A stretch of DNA of 48,774 bases, from positions 1-48,774 of the IMG/VR virus record IMGVR_UViG_3300032087_003179; one strand, written 5' to 3'. This document shows, in pieces, positions 23,583 to 31,346 of this stretch (position 1 is the stretch's first letter; each line of letters starts with the position of its first letter). Both the position numbers and the translations under genes were made by a program. Source of the DNA: a virus. The notes under the pieces were generated by a model, which had not been told where the DNA came from, ran no database searches, and saw nothing but the letters and a program-made list of their open reading frames with translations.

Positions 23583-23972
23583 ATGGAAATGACAATATTA
23601 CAATCTCTTCTTGACAAACTACCAAAAGAGTACGTTGATTGTGTTGTAAATAACTTACAAGACATAAGTATTCTTCAAGATAACTCTTTATCACTAGAGG
23701 TTGACTTGATGAATCTATTCGACTGGAATGATTCAAGAGAGGGATATGAGTTTTGGGATCAGGTATTCCAATACTTACTCGGGAAAAATGACTTACCCGA
23801 ACTTCCAATAGAAATTAAATACGAACCATCCATGATTATTGTTGCAGATAGAAATCTATACATGATGAATACAGGAGCAACAGGATTAAACATTAGCTAT
23901 GAGCTAGGATGGAAAGAGTTTCACAAAGCACCAACAGAAGTAAAAGAAAAAATATTAGGTTGGTTAAATTAA
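23583..23972 (+). CDS. Acidic unknown protein, 129 aa
   Basis: The central DWNDSREGYEFWDQVFQYLL is typical of small phage proteins. Soluble, mixed fold. It is the last gene of the accessory run: the stop lies directly before a promoter and a non-coding RNA locus. Function unknown. Confidence 0.6.
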   Translation: MEMTILQSLLDKLPKEYVDCVVNNLQDISILQDNSLSLEVDLMNLFDWNDSREGYEFWDQVFQYLLGKNDLPELPIEIKYEPSMIIVADRNLYMMNTGATGLNISYELGWKEFHKAPTEVKEKILGWLN

Positions 23973-23977
23973 TTTTG

Positions 23978-23985
23978 TATATTTG
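23978..23985 (+). promoter_or_regulatory. Promoter -7 box of the non-coding RNA
   Basis: TATATTTG is a perfect match to TAnnTTTG. The nearest TTG (23960-23962) is 15 bases upstream, shorter than the usual spacing. Transcription would begin near 23992. Confidence 0.6.
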
Positions 23986-23991
23986 TAATAA

Positions 23992-24083
23992 TTACGGAAG
24001 GAAAAGATATTTATTGGTTAAGATTATCTTCTAGATAGTAGCCCTGGTCATCCTTCCGTACATTAGATCAGGGCTTTTTTATT
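23992..24083 (+). ncRNA. Short structured RNA with interleaved stems and terminator
   Basis: The predicted transcript begins at the 5' arm of a perfect 10-bp stem (23993-24002 with 24051-24060), encloses a small hairpin (TATCT/AGATA, 24025-24037), then the 5' arm of a second 10-bp stem with one G-U pair (24040-24049 with 24066-24075), which is followed by six T. The first stem's 3' arm lies in the loop of the second, so the two interleave as a pseudoknot or as alternative states. No open reading frame longer than a few codons fits. It could be a free small RNA or a switch for the downstream gene. The stems are seen; function is inference. Confidence 0.6.
24040..24083 (+). terminator. Terminator of the small RNA
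   Basis: AGCCCTGGTC pairs with GATCAGGGCT over ten positions (one G-U) around a 16-base loop and is followed by six T. The loop holds the partner of an upstream segment, so it might be disabled when that pairing forms. Confidence 0.7.
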
Positions 24084-24084
24084 T

Positions 24085-24360
24085 TATAGATGTTGTATGC
24101 GGTTGAACATCTTAACAAAAACAACCACTCATAGTGAATGCTTATTATAAATTAAAAATCCTGCTCTGTTTAAACGCTTAACAACAGGTACTGCATACCG
24201 AAAGGTTCAATAATAAGTAAACCAAAATGCCTAAGTCTATTGACTGAATACATAAGAAAAGGTCGCAGAGGGAAGTTTCACTAGCTGGGTATATCTATAA
24301 TAACTATAGATTAAATGCTGTAAATTATCTATGCAGTATAAAAGCGTAGCTATAAATAAT
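24085..24360 (+). ncRNA. Gene-free structured stretch before the secreted protein
   Basis: About 280 bases without a gene. Three pairs of segments can pair in crossing order: GTATGC with GCATAC, TTGAAC with GTTCAA, and CTTATTAT with ATAATAAG. A CCGAAAGG tetraloop-like element occurs near 24199, a perfect 7-bp hairpin ATCTATA/TATAGAT at 24293-24311, and a 6-bp hairpin at 24329-24349 with one G-U. No promoter box is visible. It may be a structured RNA or leader of the gene at 24369. I cannot assign it to a known RNA class. Confidence 0.4.
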
Positions 24361-24368
24361 AATTAATT

Positions 24369-24788
24369 ATGAGAAAATTTATTTTAACAATCGGTTTAAG
24401 TATACTATCGTTAAAGGCTAATAGCCAGATAGTTGTAAGAGAAGAAGCAAAAGATAGCGTGGTTTGGTATAGTAAATTAGCTGGCCTTCCAAAGCTTGTT
24501 CACTTTTACGGTGAAGAGTATTCTAGTTACACATTGTATTACAAAAACTCTAAGTATCAACACATAACAGATATAAAATACCTATCACTAGGTGACAAAG
24601 AATCTGCACAACAGTTTTTTAATATAGTTAAGAAGACAATACAGAATGGCAACAAGATATCACTAGAGATTAATGGAGAGTTATTCATTGTATCAAAATC
24701 ATTTAACACGGCTTTTGTTTATGGAAGTAGTTCGTCTTTTATGATTAGTAAGAAGCAAATTGAAAATGTATTAAAAGCACTAAACTAA
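24369..24788 (+). CDS. Secreted (periplasmic) protein of unknown function, 139 aa
   Basis: The N-terminus MRKFILTIGLSILSLKANSQ is a classic signal peptide of the Bacteroidota type, with cleavage likely near Ser19-Gln20. The mature part is about 120 residues, mostly beta then helix (FNIVKKTIQNGNKISLEING), without cysteine and without a lipobox. Phage-encoded secreted proteins of this size often block superinfection or alter the envelope, but this is inference. The stop overlaps the next start (TAATG). Confidence 0.65.
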   Translation: MRKFILTIGLSILSLKANSQIVVREEAKDSVVWYSKLAGLPKLVHFYGEEYSSYTLYYKNSKYQHITDIKYLSLGDKESAQQFFNIVKKTIQNGNKISLEINGELFIVSKSFNTAFVYGSSSSFMISKKQIENVLKALN

Positions 24789-25093
24789 TGGAAAAGAAAA
24801 CAACACTTACAGAAAGAATGATCATGCTCATAGACACGGAGATAGAAAGAGTATTGCTGACTAGCCAACAGACATCTAGTGTATCGGTTTTAGATCTAGA
24901 AACAAAAGGCTACCTTCAAGGACTGAATGAAGCCAAGAAGATGATAGGCTATAATGTATATGACATTGAGATACAAAACCTTAAGCACTCTTATGACGAG
25001 GGATACTTTCAAGGGGCAGAGCTAACTGAGCAAACGTCAGACGAATTCATAGAAGAATCGTTCAAAACTATAAATAATAATATAATTTTATAA
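24788..25093 (+). CDS. Helical acidic protein, 101 aa
   Basis: Begins at the stop of the secreted protein gene. Long helical stretches (TERMIMLIDTEIERVLLTSQ and KGYLQGLNEAKKMIG) suggest a coiled coil. No membrane segment. Function unknown. Confidence 0.6.
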   Translation: MEKKTTLTERMIMLIDTEIERVLLTSQQTSSVSVLDLETKGYLQGLNEAKKMIGYNVYDIEIQNLKHSYDEGYFQGAELTEQTSDEFIEESFKTINNNIIL

Positions 25094-25123
25094 AAAAATT
25101 ACTTTTAATTAAAATAGTTTTAT

Positions 25124-25131
25124 TAATTTAG
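25124..25131 (+). promoter_or_regulatory. Candidate promoter before the replication block
   Basis: TAATTTAG differs from TAnnTTTG at one position and is preceded by AAATAGTTTTAT, similar to the spacer ends at 9107 and 15527. It lies 19 bases before the regulator gene at 25150. Confidence 0.4.
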
Positions 25132-25149
25132 CAACATAATAATACAGTT

Positions 25150-25416
25150 ATGAACAATTTTATTGGTATAAAAGACTTATGCAAGCAGAATAGGTACTCA
25201 GGTAAGCACCTTCAAGAAGAACTTAAGAAGAGAAATGCTCCTGGATCTTGGGACTCAATACAAAACGTATACAATCTAATGCACGGAACAGTAGCTCCAA
25301 AAGATGCATATGTTTTTATTGTGTTGTCTGATATACTATTTGTAGATATCAAGACGATACTACACAGGTATTCAAGTGTAAAACAAAAGAAAGAGAAAGA
25401 TAATTTTAATTGGTAA
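25150..25416 (+). CDS. Putative XRE-like DNA-binding protein, 88 aa
   Basis: The pattern GSWDSIQNVYNLMHGTVAPK followed by AYVFIVLSDIL resembles the C-terminal helices of XRE-type repressors, where a short N-terminal helix-turn-helix is followed by an N-x-x-x-G-turn and a helix ending in vLsdiL. The N-terminal GIKDLCKQNRYSGKHLQEEL could be the recognition helices. It opens the replication block and follows a candidate promoter, a normal place for an early regulator. Assignment is by pattern, not by a firm match. Confidence 0.5.
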   Translation: MNNFIGIKDLCKQNRYSGKHLQEELKKRNAPGSWDSIQNVYNLMHGTVAPKDAYVFIVLSDILFVDIKTILHRYSSVKQKKEKDNFNW

Positions 25417-25421
25417 ATAAT

Positions 25422-26375
25422 ATGAATATGAATAATCCGTTAACAAGACCACTAGATATTTCTGAGATTGACTTCAGAATTCAATCTATAAATAATGGTG
25501 GCTACGCTACAATACTAGCGTATAAAGATGCTCGTACTGACATGAGCAGATTAGATGAAGCCTTCGGTCCATTTGGATGGCAGAAAGCATACTCAGAAAT
25601 AAACGGCAACTTATTCTGTGGAGTTGGTATACTTGACAGAGAGAGTGCAGCGTGGGTATGGAAGTGGGATGTAGGAACTGAGTCTAATACAGAGAAAGAA
25701 AAAGGCCAGGCTTCCGATGCATTTAAACGTGCATGCTTCAACCTTGGTATTGGTAGAGAACTTTACGAATATCCAGTAATCAGCGTTAAGTTATTTGACA
25801 ATGAGTATACCAAAGATGGAGGCAGACCAAAGCAAACGTGGAATCTTAAGCTTAGAGAGTGGACATGGTATTCAGAGTTTACTGATGGGAAGATATCTTT
25901 TCTAGCAGCCAAAGACGAGAACGGCAAGGTTAGGTTTCAGTGGGGTAAGCTTGCAGAGAAGAAAGAAAAACCTGTTGAAGTAAAAGATGAGGCCAATGTA
26001 AAAGGCATATTGAAGAAGAAGAAAGACGAAGAGGACCCAGAAAGAGATGCAGCTATATCAGAATATAAGGCTATCTTTGGTAAGTCTCCTCACGGAAGAA
26101 TGTCAACAGAGAACATACAGAAAGCTATAGACGAAGAATTATCAAAAGAGTTGTCTGAAGATAAGGAAGATGATTACATAGATTTCTCCATAGAAGAAAC
26201 AGATAAGAATTCTGAATACAAAGAATACTTAGACAAGATAGAAACATTTGATGATCCAAATGACTTTAGTGAATGGGCAAGAGAAGTGCTAGGAGAGGTC
26301 ATGGATTCTTGGGATGAGGATATGGTTGATGAATTCAAAGACAAGTGTAACAAGTATTATAAGAAGATAACGTAA
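25422..26375 (+). CDS. Rad52/Rad22-family single-strand annealing protein, 317 aa
   Basis: The ATG giving MNMNNPLTRPLDIS is preferred to a TTG twelve bases upstream. Residues 10-145 show the family pattern: DFRIQSINNGGYATILAYKD, FGPFGWQKAYSE, and the GQASDAFKRACFNLGIGREL segment that is diagnostic for Rad52-like annealing proteins. The C-terminal half is acidic and probably disordered, then helical. It would anneal complementary strands for replication or repair together with the exonuclease at 9495 and SSB at 31348. Confidence 0.85.
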   Translation: MNMNNPLTRPLDISEIDFRIQSINNGGYATILAYKDARTDMSRLDEAFGPFGWQKAYSEINGNLFCGVGILDRESAAWVWKWDVGTESNTEKEKGQASDAFKRACFNLGIGRELYEYPVISVKLFDNEYTKDGGRPKQTWNLKLREWTWYSEFTDGKISFLAAKDENGKVRFQWGKLAEKKEKPVEVKDEANVKGILKKKKDEEDPERDAAISEYKAIFGKSPHGRMSTENIQKAIDEELSKELSEDKEDDYIDFSIEETDKNSEYKEYLDKIETFDDPNDFSEWAREVLGEVMDSWDEDMVDEFKDKCNKYYKKIT

Positions 26376-26860
26376 TGGATATTTTTGAGACAAAGAAAAA
26401 CAATATAGCAGACGTTGTATTGGCTATGAAAAGTGTTAGCAAAGAGAACATAGACTCAATAGCCCAGCAAGTATGCAAGTCCGTATTAGATGGAAATGAG
26501 TATGCGATAACCACATACATTAAAGCAAAAGCCCTAGAAGAAATATCTTCTTCTGTTCAGTCAAAGATAAAGCAATACGCTATTGACGAAGCAGAGACGC
26601 ACGGAAAGGAGAGCAAGATATTTGGCTGTGGAGTAAGCGTTAAGTCTACCGCCAACAAGTATGACTATTCTAACTGTGAAGAGTGGGTTCAGTTAACCGA
26701 TCAGATAAAAGAACTTACTGAAAAGAAAAAGGCTTTAGAAAAACAAATGGTATTGGCTATGGGGTATTCTGAAATGGTAGACGAAGATGGCGTTGTTATT
26801 ACTCCAGCTGTCATGCAGAAAGAGGGGTCAACTACAATAGCAATTAAAATACCTAAGTAA
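26375..26860 (+). CDS. Recombination-associated helical protein, 161 aa
   Basis: Follows the annealing protein with a one-base overlap (TAATG). Helical N-terminal half, then GVSVKSTANKYDYSNCEEWV, a pattern I know from small phage proteins next to recombination genes, then a coiled coil (LTDQIKELTEKKKALEKQM). Function unknown; the partnership with the annealing protein is inferred from conserved adjacency. Confidence 0.6.
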   Translation: MDIFETKKNNIADVVLAMKSVSKENIDSIAQQVCKSVLDGNEYAITTYIKAKALEEISSSVQSKIKQYAIDEAETHGKESKIFGCGVSVKSTANKYDYSNCEEWVQLTDQIKELTEKKKALEKQMVLAMGYSEMVDEDGVVITPAVMQKEGSTTIAIKIPK

Positions 26861-26861
26861 T

Positions 26862-27404
26862 ATGTCAGAAGAAATAAAGAATAAAGGGGAGTCTAGTGCT
26901 CCCCATTCTGAAGATACTGGAATGCTTATAGTGTCAGTAATTAAAATCTCTGCTTCTTTTGTATACCTAGATGAAGTTATAGACAGTGGAAGGTATTATA
27001 AGCATGATTTTAAGAAGAAGGCTAGTCATTGGCTAAACCTTATGGAGAAACATACCAAGCCCCTGCTGTTGTCTTTATCAGAAGAAAACCCTGATACATT
27101 AAACAAAATATACAACGTAATAGCAGACTCATTAAATAAGGTACAGGTTGGGGATACTCAGAAGACTTCTTTAATTTGTTTCTATGCTTTTATAAAAAGT
27201 GCACTCAGTGATTTAAATAAGATGAAAGAGAACAAAGACTCTTTGTATACGATTTTTATGAGGAAGCCTACAGAAGAATTAATAAAGGTAATAGAGACAA
27301 AGTATAAGTTTATATCTGAGATAGTTGACTCCAATGGAGACAATGTGAATTCCTTAATTATATTCTTAGATGGTCTTGGCGAAAAAATATTAAATGTAAA
27401 ATAA
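26862..27404 (+). CDS. Helical unknown protein, 180 aa
   Basis: One base after the previous stop. All-helical, with VSVIKISASFVYLDEVIDSG near the start and HKPLLL-like helix caps further on. Hydrophilic N-terminus of 25 residues. No family recognised; position suggests a replication accessory role. Confidence 0.55.
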   Translation: MSEEIKNKGESSAPHSEDTGMLIVSVIKISASFVYLDEVIDSGRYYKHDFKKKASHWLNLMEKHTKPLLLSLSEENPDTLNKIYNVIADSLNKVQVGDTQKTSLICFYAFIKSALSDLNKMKENKDSLYTIFMRKPTEELIKVIETKYKFISEIVDSNGDNVNSLIIFLDGLGEKILNVK

Positions 27405-27409
27405 TTATC

Positions 27410-27727
27410 ATGAGTTGGGAGAATTGGATAATGAGGAATGATGGTGATGGCCCAATAACAAACTATGACTTTATATTAGATCTGGCTGTGCAAAATTACA
27501 AGTTGTCAGAGAAAAGCAGGAAGCAAGAATTAATAGACATGAGACATTGCCTTATAAAATGGTGGAAGAAAAACAAGATGAAGTTTAGAAAATATAACTC
27601 TTTTACGGCAGTTGGTAAGTCCATGAATCTTACCCACTGTACTGTGATTCATTACGTAAAACACAGGAAGAAGAGCCATGACTATAAGGAAAATACAAGT
27701 TGTATTTATGATTTTTTAACAAGCTAA
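27410..27727 (+). CDS. DnaA domain IV-like DNA-binding protein, 105 aa
   Basis: Residues 62-85 read SFTAVGKSMNLTHCTVIHYV, closely resembling the DnaA signature helix in which a conserved iGk-x-x-x-D-H-T-T-V-x-H segment contacts DnaA boxes; here the Asp-His-Thr-Thr core is Thr-His-Cys-Thr. No ATPase domain precedes it. The gene lies before a helicase-loader candidate and the helicase, as expected for a protein that marks an origin. Binding to DnaA-box-like DNA is an inference. Confidence 0.65.
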   Translation: MSWENWIMRNDGDGPITNYDFILDLAVQNYKLSEKSRKQELIDMRHCLIKWWKKNKMKFRKYNSFTAVGKSMNLTHCTVIHYVKHRKKSHDYKENTSCIYDFLTS

Positions 27728-27729
27728 TT

Positions 27730-28146
27730 ATGAAGTTAAAGAACTTAGAAAAAGTTTTAGATGATTTATTTGGTCCATTCGGAGAAGAAAAGGACTTAAT
27801 AGTAGATGCAGCCATGAAAGACTTAGAGGCTGTAAACAAGGTCGATTCATCATCAAATAAAAACATACTGGACATGTTTAACAAGGTGTTTAACAAGAGG
27901 TCTAGAGTTGTAAGCAAGAAGGTAGCTAACAGATATAAAGAGATACTGAAGTACTACGACATGAAAGAAATAAAGCAAGCTATGATAAACGCAAGCAAGG
28001 ATGACTTTCATATAGAATCAAACTTCAAATATTGCACCCTTGAGTATTTCTCTAGACTAGAACAAATAGATAAATGGACATCAGTAAAAACAAATAAGGA
28101 AGAGAAAAATAAATTTATTATGCCAAAATTTAATACTAGGAAATAA
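27730..28146 (+). CDS. Putative helicase loader / replication accessory protein, 138 aa
   Basis: Small helical protein between the DnaA-like and DnaB-like genes, ending DFHIESNFKYCTLEYFSRLE followed by QIDKW. That ending resembles the C-terminal motif of DnaD-like and phage replisome-organiser proteins (a conserved Y-C-T-x-E-x-x-x-R helix). Basic tail after that. The stop is one base before the helicase start. No ATPase motif, so it would be a DnaD-type rather than DnaC-type loader. Confidence 0.55.
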   Translation: MKLKNLEKVLDDLFGPFGEEKDLIVDAAMKDLEAVNKVDSSSNKNILDMFNKVFNKRSRVVSKKVANRYKEILKYYDMKEIKQAMINASKDDFHIESNFKYCTLEYFSRLEQIDKWTSVKTNKEEKNKFIMPKFNTRK

Positions 28147-28147
28147 T

Positions 28148-29545
28148 ATGGACAAAGCAAGACTAAGAGCAGAGCAGCTTATTATAAATGGTCTAGTATC
28201 TGAGCCAGCAATAGTTCACGATATAATGAAGAGCATATCTGCTGATATGTTTGAGTATGCTCCACATAAGATAATACTTGAGTCTATATCAAAGATTTAC
28301 ATGGAGCAGGAGCCTGTAAACCTAATCACATGCTACAAGGAGATAAAAAAGGCAAAGTCTATACATAAGCAAAAGGCACTAGAAGACTTAACAAACATTC
28401 ACACAATGTTCAACTATCTAGAAAAGCAAGACATTGCTAGTGCTCAAGCTTTATTGCTTTCAGAAAGCATAAGAAACGAACACGTAAATCTTGGAGAGAA
28501 GATAACCAAGCTGTCTTCTTCTGATAGCTATGACCCTAAAGACGTATTGAATATAATACAGGGCCACATAGTAGACAATAGATTCAAGTCAATACTCAAC
28601 AAGAAGGAGCAGAGTAACTCAGAACTACTTGTAGAACTTGACGAGAAGATGAAGTTAGCCTCGGAGACGCAAGGGATAAGTGGCATAAAGACAGGGTACA
28701 ATAGAATAGATTCAATAACATCAGGGATGCAGCCAACGAACCTTATAATAGTAGCAGCTAGACCAGCGATGGGTAAGACACAATTCGCACTAGGAATAAT
28801 AAAAGCAGCTTCTATTAGAAATACTCACAAAGGATTGTTCATATCTTGTGAGATGGATGAGGTTCAGGTAATGAAAAGAATTGTAAGTGTTGATAGTGAT
28901 ATTCCTGGATACTCGATTAAAAGGGGTCAGCTTCAACGCAATGAAATACTTCGCTACGATCACGCAAAGAAGCGCATATCAGAAGCTTCATTTAAGATTG
29001 TTGCAGGTTCTTTTACAATTACAGAAGTTATGTCTATGGTTTATAAGCTTAAATATTCCGAGGGCCTTGACTATGTTGTGATTGATTACATACAGAAAAT
29101 CACATCTCCAGGAACACAGAATAGAACCAATGAAGTTGGTGATGTTTCAAGAAAGCTTAAAGATATGGCTAACGAACTAAAGATACCTGTAGTTGCCTTG
29201 GCTCAATTATCAAGAGCGGTAGAACACCGAAATGATAAGAAGCCAATACTATCTGACTTAAGAGAATCAGGAGATATAGAGCAAGATGCTGACATAGTTA
29301 TGTTCCTGTATAGGGCAGGATATTACATGGACATTGAAGAAAAGAGAGACAACCCTCTTGCTGACGATGGATATGTGGTTATAGCTAAGCATAGAGATGG
29401 AGAACTTGAAGATGTGCATCTGAAGTTTGACTCTAATGTTCCAGCTTGGAAAGACCCAAATCAAAGAGATGAATACGAACCACCTACACAATCAGTGCTA
29501 AAACCAAATAAAGAGTTTGATTGGCAAGGCTCACAACCTTTTTAA
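28148..29545 (+). CDS. dnaB: Replicative DNA helicase, DnaB family, 465 aa
   Basis: Unwinds DNA at the phage replication fork. An N-terminal helical DnaB domain (1-110) is followed by the RecA-type motor: Walker A ARPAMGKT at 204-211, Walker B VVIDYI at 310-315, ALAQLSR at 350-356 (sensor motif H3), and SDLRESGDIEQDADIVMF near 369-386, all typical of DnaB. Length matches the family. It follows loader and DnaA-like genes. The start ATG is two bases after the previous stop. Confidence 0.95.
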   Translation: MDKARLRAEQLIINGLVSEPAIVHDIMKSISADMFEYAPHKIILESISKIYMEQEPVNLITCYKEIKKAKSIHKQKALEDLTNIHTMFNYLEKQDIASAQALLLSESIRNEHVNLGEKITKLSSSDSYDPKDVLNIIQGHIVDNRFKSILNKKEQSNSELLVELDEKMKLASETQGISGIKTGYNRIDSITSGMQPTNLIIVAARPAMGKTQFALGIIKAASIRNTHKGLFISCEMDEVQVMKRIVSVDSDIPGYSIKRGQLQRNEILRYDHAKKRISEASFKIVAGSFTITEVMSMVYKLKYSEGLDYVVIDYIQKITSPGTQNRTNEVGDVSRKLKDMANELKIPVVALAQLSRAVEHRNDKKPILSDLRESGDIEQDADIVMFLYRAGYYMDIEEKRDNPLADDGYVVIAKHRDGELEDVHLKFDSNVPAWKDPNQRDEYEPPTQSVLKPNKEFDWQGSQPF

Positions 29546-29547
29546 TT

Positions 29548-30021
29548 ATGTATAAAGAGAATCATATAAAGTTTCAGGAGATAGAAAAGAAGTTTGCAGA
29601 ATCTGTTAAGATATTTTCTAAAGTTGAATACTCAACAAAGGATCAGGATATTTATGAACACTGGGATGTTAAAATGAGCATCAAAGTAGATGTCAAGGCC
29701 ATGAAGAAAATAAATAGATCAGATGAAGAATCAAACGAAAACATACACTATGTCGAGTTGAAGAACGTACACGGAAATGATGGATGGCTGTATGGTGATG
29801 CTGACTATTTTGCTTTTGAGACAGAGGACTATTTCGTTATGGCATCTAAAGTAAAGCTTCAAGAGTTTATAGCTAACAAGTGCAGAAACAAGCAGTTATG
29901 TGACTCTCCAGAGTTGTATAAGCTGTATACTAGGAAAGGTAGAATGGATGTTATTACCCTAGTGAAGACCATTGACTTGTTGTACTTGTCAGATAAAATA
30001 GTTAAAAAAGATGGAAACTGA
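29548..30021 (+). CDS. Unknown protein, 157 aa
   Basis: The ATG giving MYKENHIKFQEIEKKF directly follows the helicase stop; an upstream TTG in the helicase gene is rejected. Mixed fold with YADAYYF-like aromatic beta strands (DGWLYGDADYFAFETEDYFV) and a C-terminal helix. The central part with VMASKVKLQEFIANKC recalls hypothetical proteins next to phage replication genes. Function unknown. Confidence 0.6.
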   Translation: MYKENHIKFQEIEKKFAESVKIFSKVEYSTKDQDIYEHWDVKMSIKVDVKAMKKINRSDEESNENIHYVELKNVHGNDGWLYGDADYFAFETEDYFVMASKVKLQEFIANKCRNKQLCDSPELYKLYTRKGRMDVITLVKTIDLLYLSDKIVKKDGN

Positions 30022-30322
30022 TTTATTTAAGGATTTTAAGCCTCAACCAAAGATATACGCTGCAGACATTGAAATAGTAGCTATCATCCCAGCTAGAGGC
30101 AACAAGACAGAAGAAAGGAAGTTCTATCTTGAAAAGCATCCAGTAGTAATGCATGGGACTGAGATAGCAACAAAGAGGCAACAGGATAAGTTATTTAGAT
30201 CTATATACGAAAGTAAAATTAAAAAGTCTGATTTTGATAAAATAAAGTTTAAGATTTTAAGTATAAAGAACATCAAGTTTCTATCTAGAATCATGTATAA
30301 ATTCGACTATAATCAGCACTAA
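30011..30322 (+). CDS. Small basic protein, 103 aa
   Basis: Overlaps the previous gene by 11 bases. Starts METDLFKDFKPQPK, with VAIIPARGNKTEERKFYLEK and a lysine-rich end. No domain recognised. Composition fits a nucleic-acid-associated accessory protein. Confidence 0.55.
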   Translation: METDLFKDFKPQPKIYAADIEIVAIIPARGNKTEERKFYLEKHPVVMHGTEIATKRQQDKLFRSIYESKIKKSDFDKIKFKILSIKNIKFLSRIMYKFDYNQH

Positions 30323-30340
30323 ACTATAAACAAAAAACAC

Positions 30341-30348
30341 TATATTTA
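30341..30348 (+). promoter_or_regulatory. Candidate promoter before the MazG-like gene
   Basis: TATATTTA differs from TAnnTTTG at the last base only and is preceded by AAAAAACAC. It lies 17 bases before the next start. No -33 box is evident. Confidence 0.35.
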
Positions 30349-30364
30349 CAATAAATTAATTCAA

Positions 30365-30985
30365 ATGGAGAGACAAATACTACAAGTTGTTAGTTTTCAG
30401 GAGGCATTCGGAATTAAGACACCAACAGAGCCTGGTATGCTAAGCAAGAAAAGAACTATTCTAAGACAAAAGCTTCTAGAAGAGGAAGTAAAAGAACTTA
30501 GGGAAGCCAAGAATATATTAGAGGTATCAGATGCGCTATGTGACATAACGTACATAGTTCTAGGAACTGTTCAAGAGTATGGACTGTCTGATCGTTTTGT
30601 AATGTTGTTTGATGAAGTTCATTCTTCTAACATGTCGAAGCTCGGACCTGATGGTAAAGCAATATTCAGAAAGGATGGTAAAGTAATGAAACCTGAAACA
30701 TATAGGCAGCCTAAACTTATGCCAATACTTGAGAGAGACTTTAGCCTTTATAAAAACAATGAAATAATGAAGGAGATAGCAGAGAACGAGAAGTATAAAA
30801 CTATATCCAAGATAGAAGGCAAAATAAAGCATAAATTAAACTGGTTTGACAAGATAGTTTACTGGCTCAGTAATAAGCTCGATAAGAGACTTAAATCTAA
30901 AATAGAGGTAAAGTATCCACAAACTATTTATGGGCCTATTACGGTCAAAGTATATGGCAAAGAATACCACATACAGAACACGTAG
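30365..30985 (+). CDS. MazG-like NTP pyrophosphohydrolase, 206 aa
   Basis: An all-alpha NTP pyrophosphatase: the metal-binding EEEVKEL at 39-45 and the second helix SDALCDITYIVLG at 55-67 carry the expected Glu and Asp residues. VHSSNMSKLGPDGKAIFRKD (about 92-111) is the recurring C-terminal motif of phage versions. It would hydrolyse excess or modified nucleotides during infection. The last 70 residues are an extra basic domain (KIKHKLNWFDKIVYWL) with unknown role. Its 3' end overlaps the next gene by 32 bases. Confidence 0.8.
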   Translation: MERQILQVVSFQEAFGIKTPTEPGMLSKKRTILRQKLLEEEVKELREAKNILEVSDALCDITYIVLGTVQEYGLSDRFVMLFDEVHSSNMSKLGPDGKAIFRKDGKVMKPETYRQPKLMPILERDFSLYKNNEIMKEIAENEKYKTISKIEGKIKHKLNWFDKIVYWLSNKLDKRLKSKIEVKYPQTIYGPITVKVYGKEYHIQNT

Positions 30986-31346
30986 TAAATACGGAAATAA
31001 GAAAATAGAAATTGATGGCAAGAAATTCGATTCAAAACTAGAATTATATTGCTACAATATGTTAAAACAATTGAAGATACCATTTGAATTTCAACAGAAA
31101 GAAGTATTGATGGAGTCATTTAGATACAACGGAAAAGCAGTCAGACAAATTACATTGACAGTAGATTTTGTAGCAGAATACAAAGGAATTAAATACTACA
31201 TAGACACAAAAGGATTTGCAACAGACGTATCAAAAATGAAATACAAAATGCTTAAACAATCATTGAAAGACGATATGTATACAGATGTTGTTTGGTTGAA
31301 GAACCAAAAAGAAGTACAAAGTTTTATTAACAAATTAATTAATTAA
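30954..31346 (+). CDS. DUF1064-type PD-(D/E)XK nuclease, 130 aa
   Basis: The ATG giving MAKNTTYRTRSKYGNKK is used; a longer frame from 30930 is less likely. KFDSKLELYCYNML carries the first Glu of the fold, TVDFVAEYKG the acidic residue and YIDTKGFATDVSKMK the catalytic Asp-x-Lys. The family (DUF1064) comprises small phage nucleases of the Holliday-resolvase type. It would cut branched DNA or help resolve replication intermediates. Located directly before SSB. Confidence 0.8.
   Translation: MAKNTTYRTRSKYGNKKIEIDGKKFDSKLELYCYNMLKQLKIPFEFQQKEVLMESFRYNGKAVRQITLTVDFVAEYKGIKYYIDTKGFATDVSKMKYKMLKQSLKDDMYTDVVWLKNQKEVQSFINKLIN

Noticed and set aside
24270-24350. tRNA-like appearance of a stem with loop AATAAC after a D-loop-like AGCTGGGTA
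   Set aside because: The loop lacks the invariant U33, no T-arm with TTC consensus is in place and no 7-bp acceptor stem closes the region.
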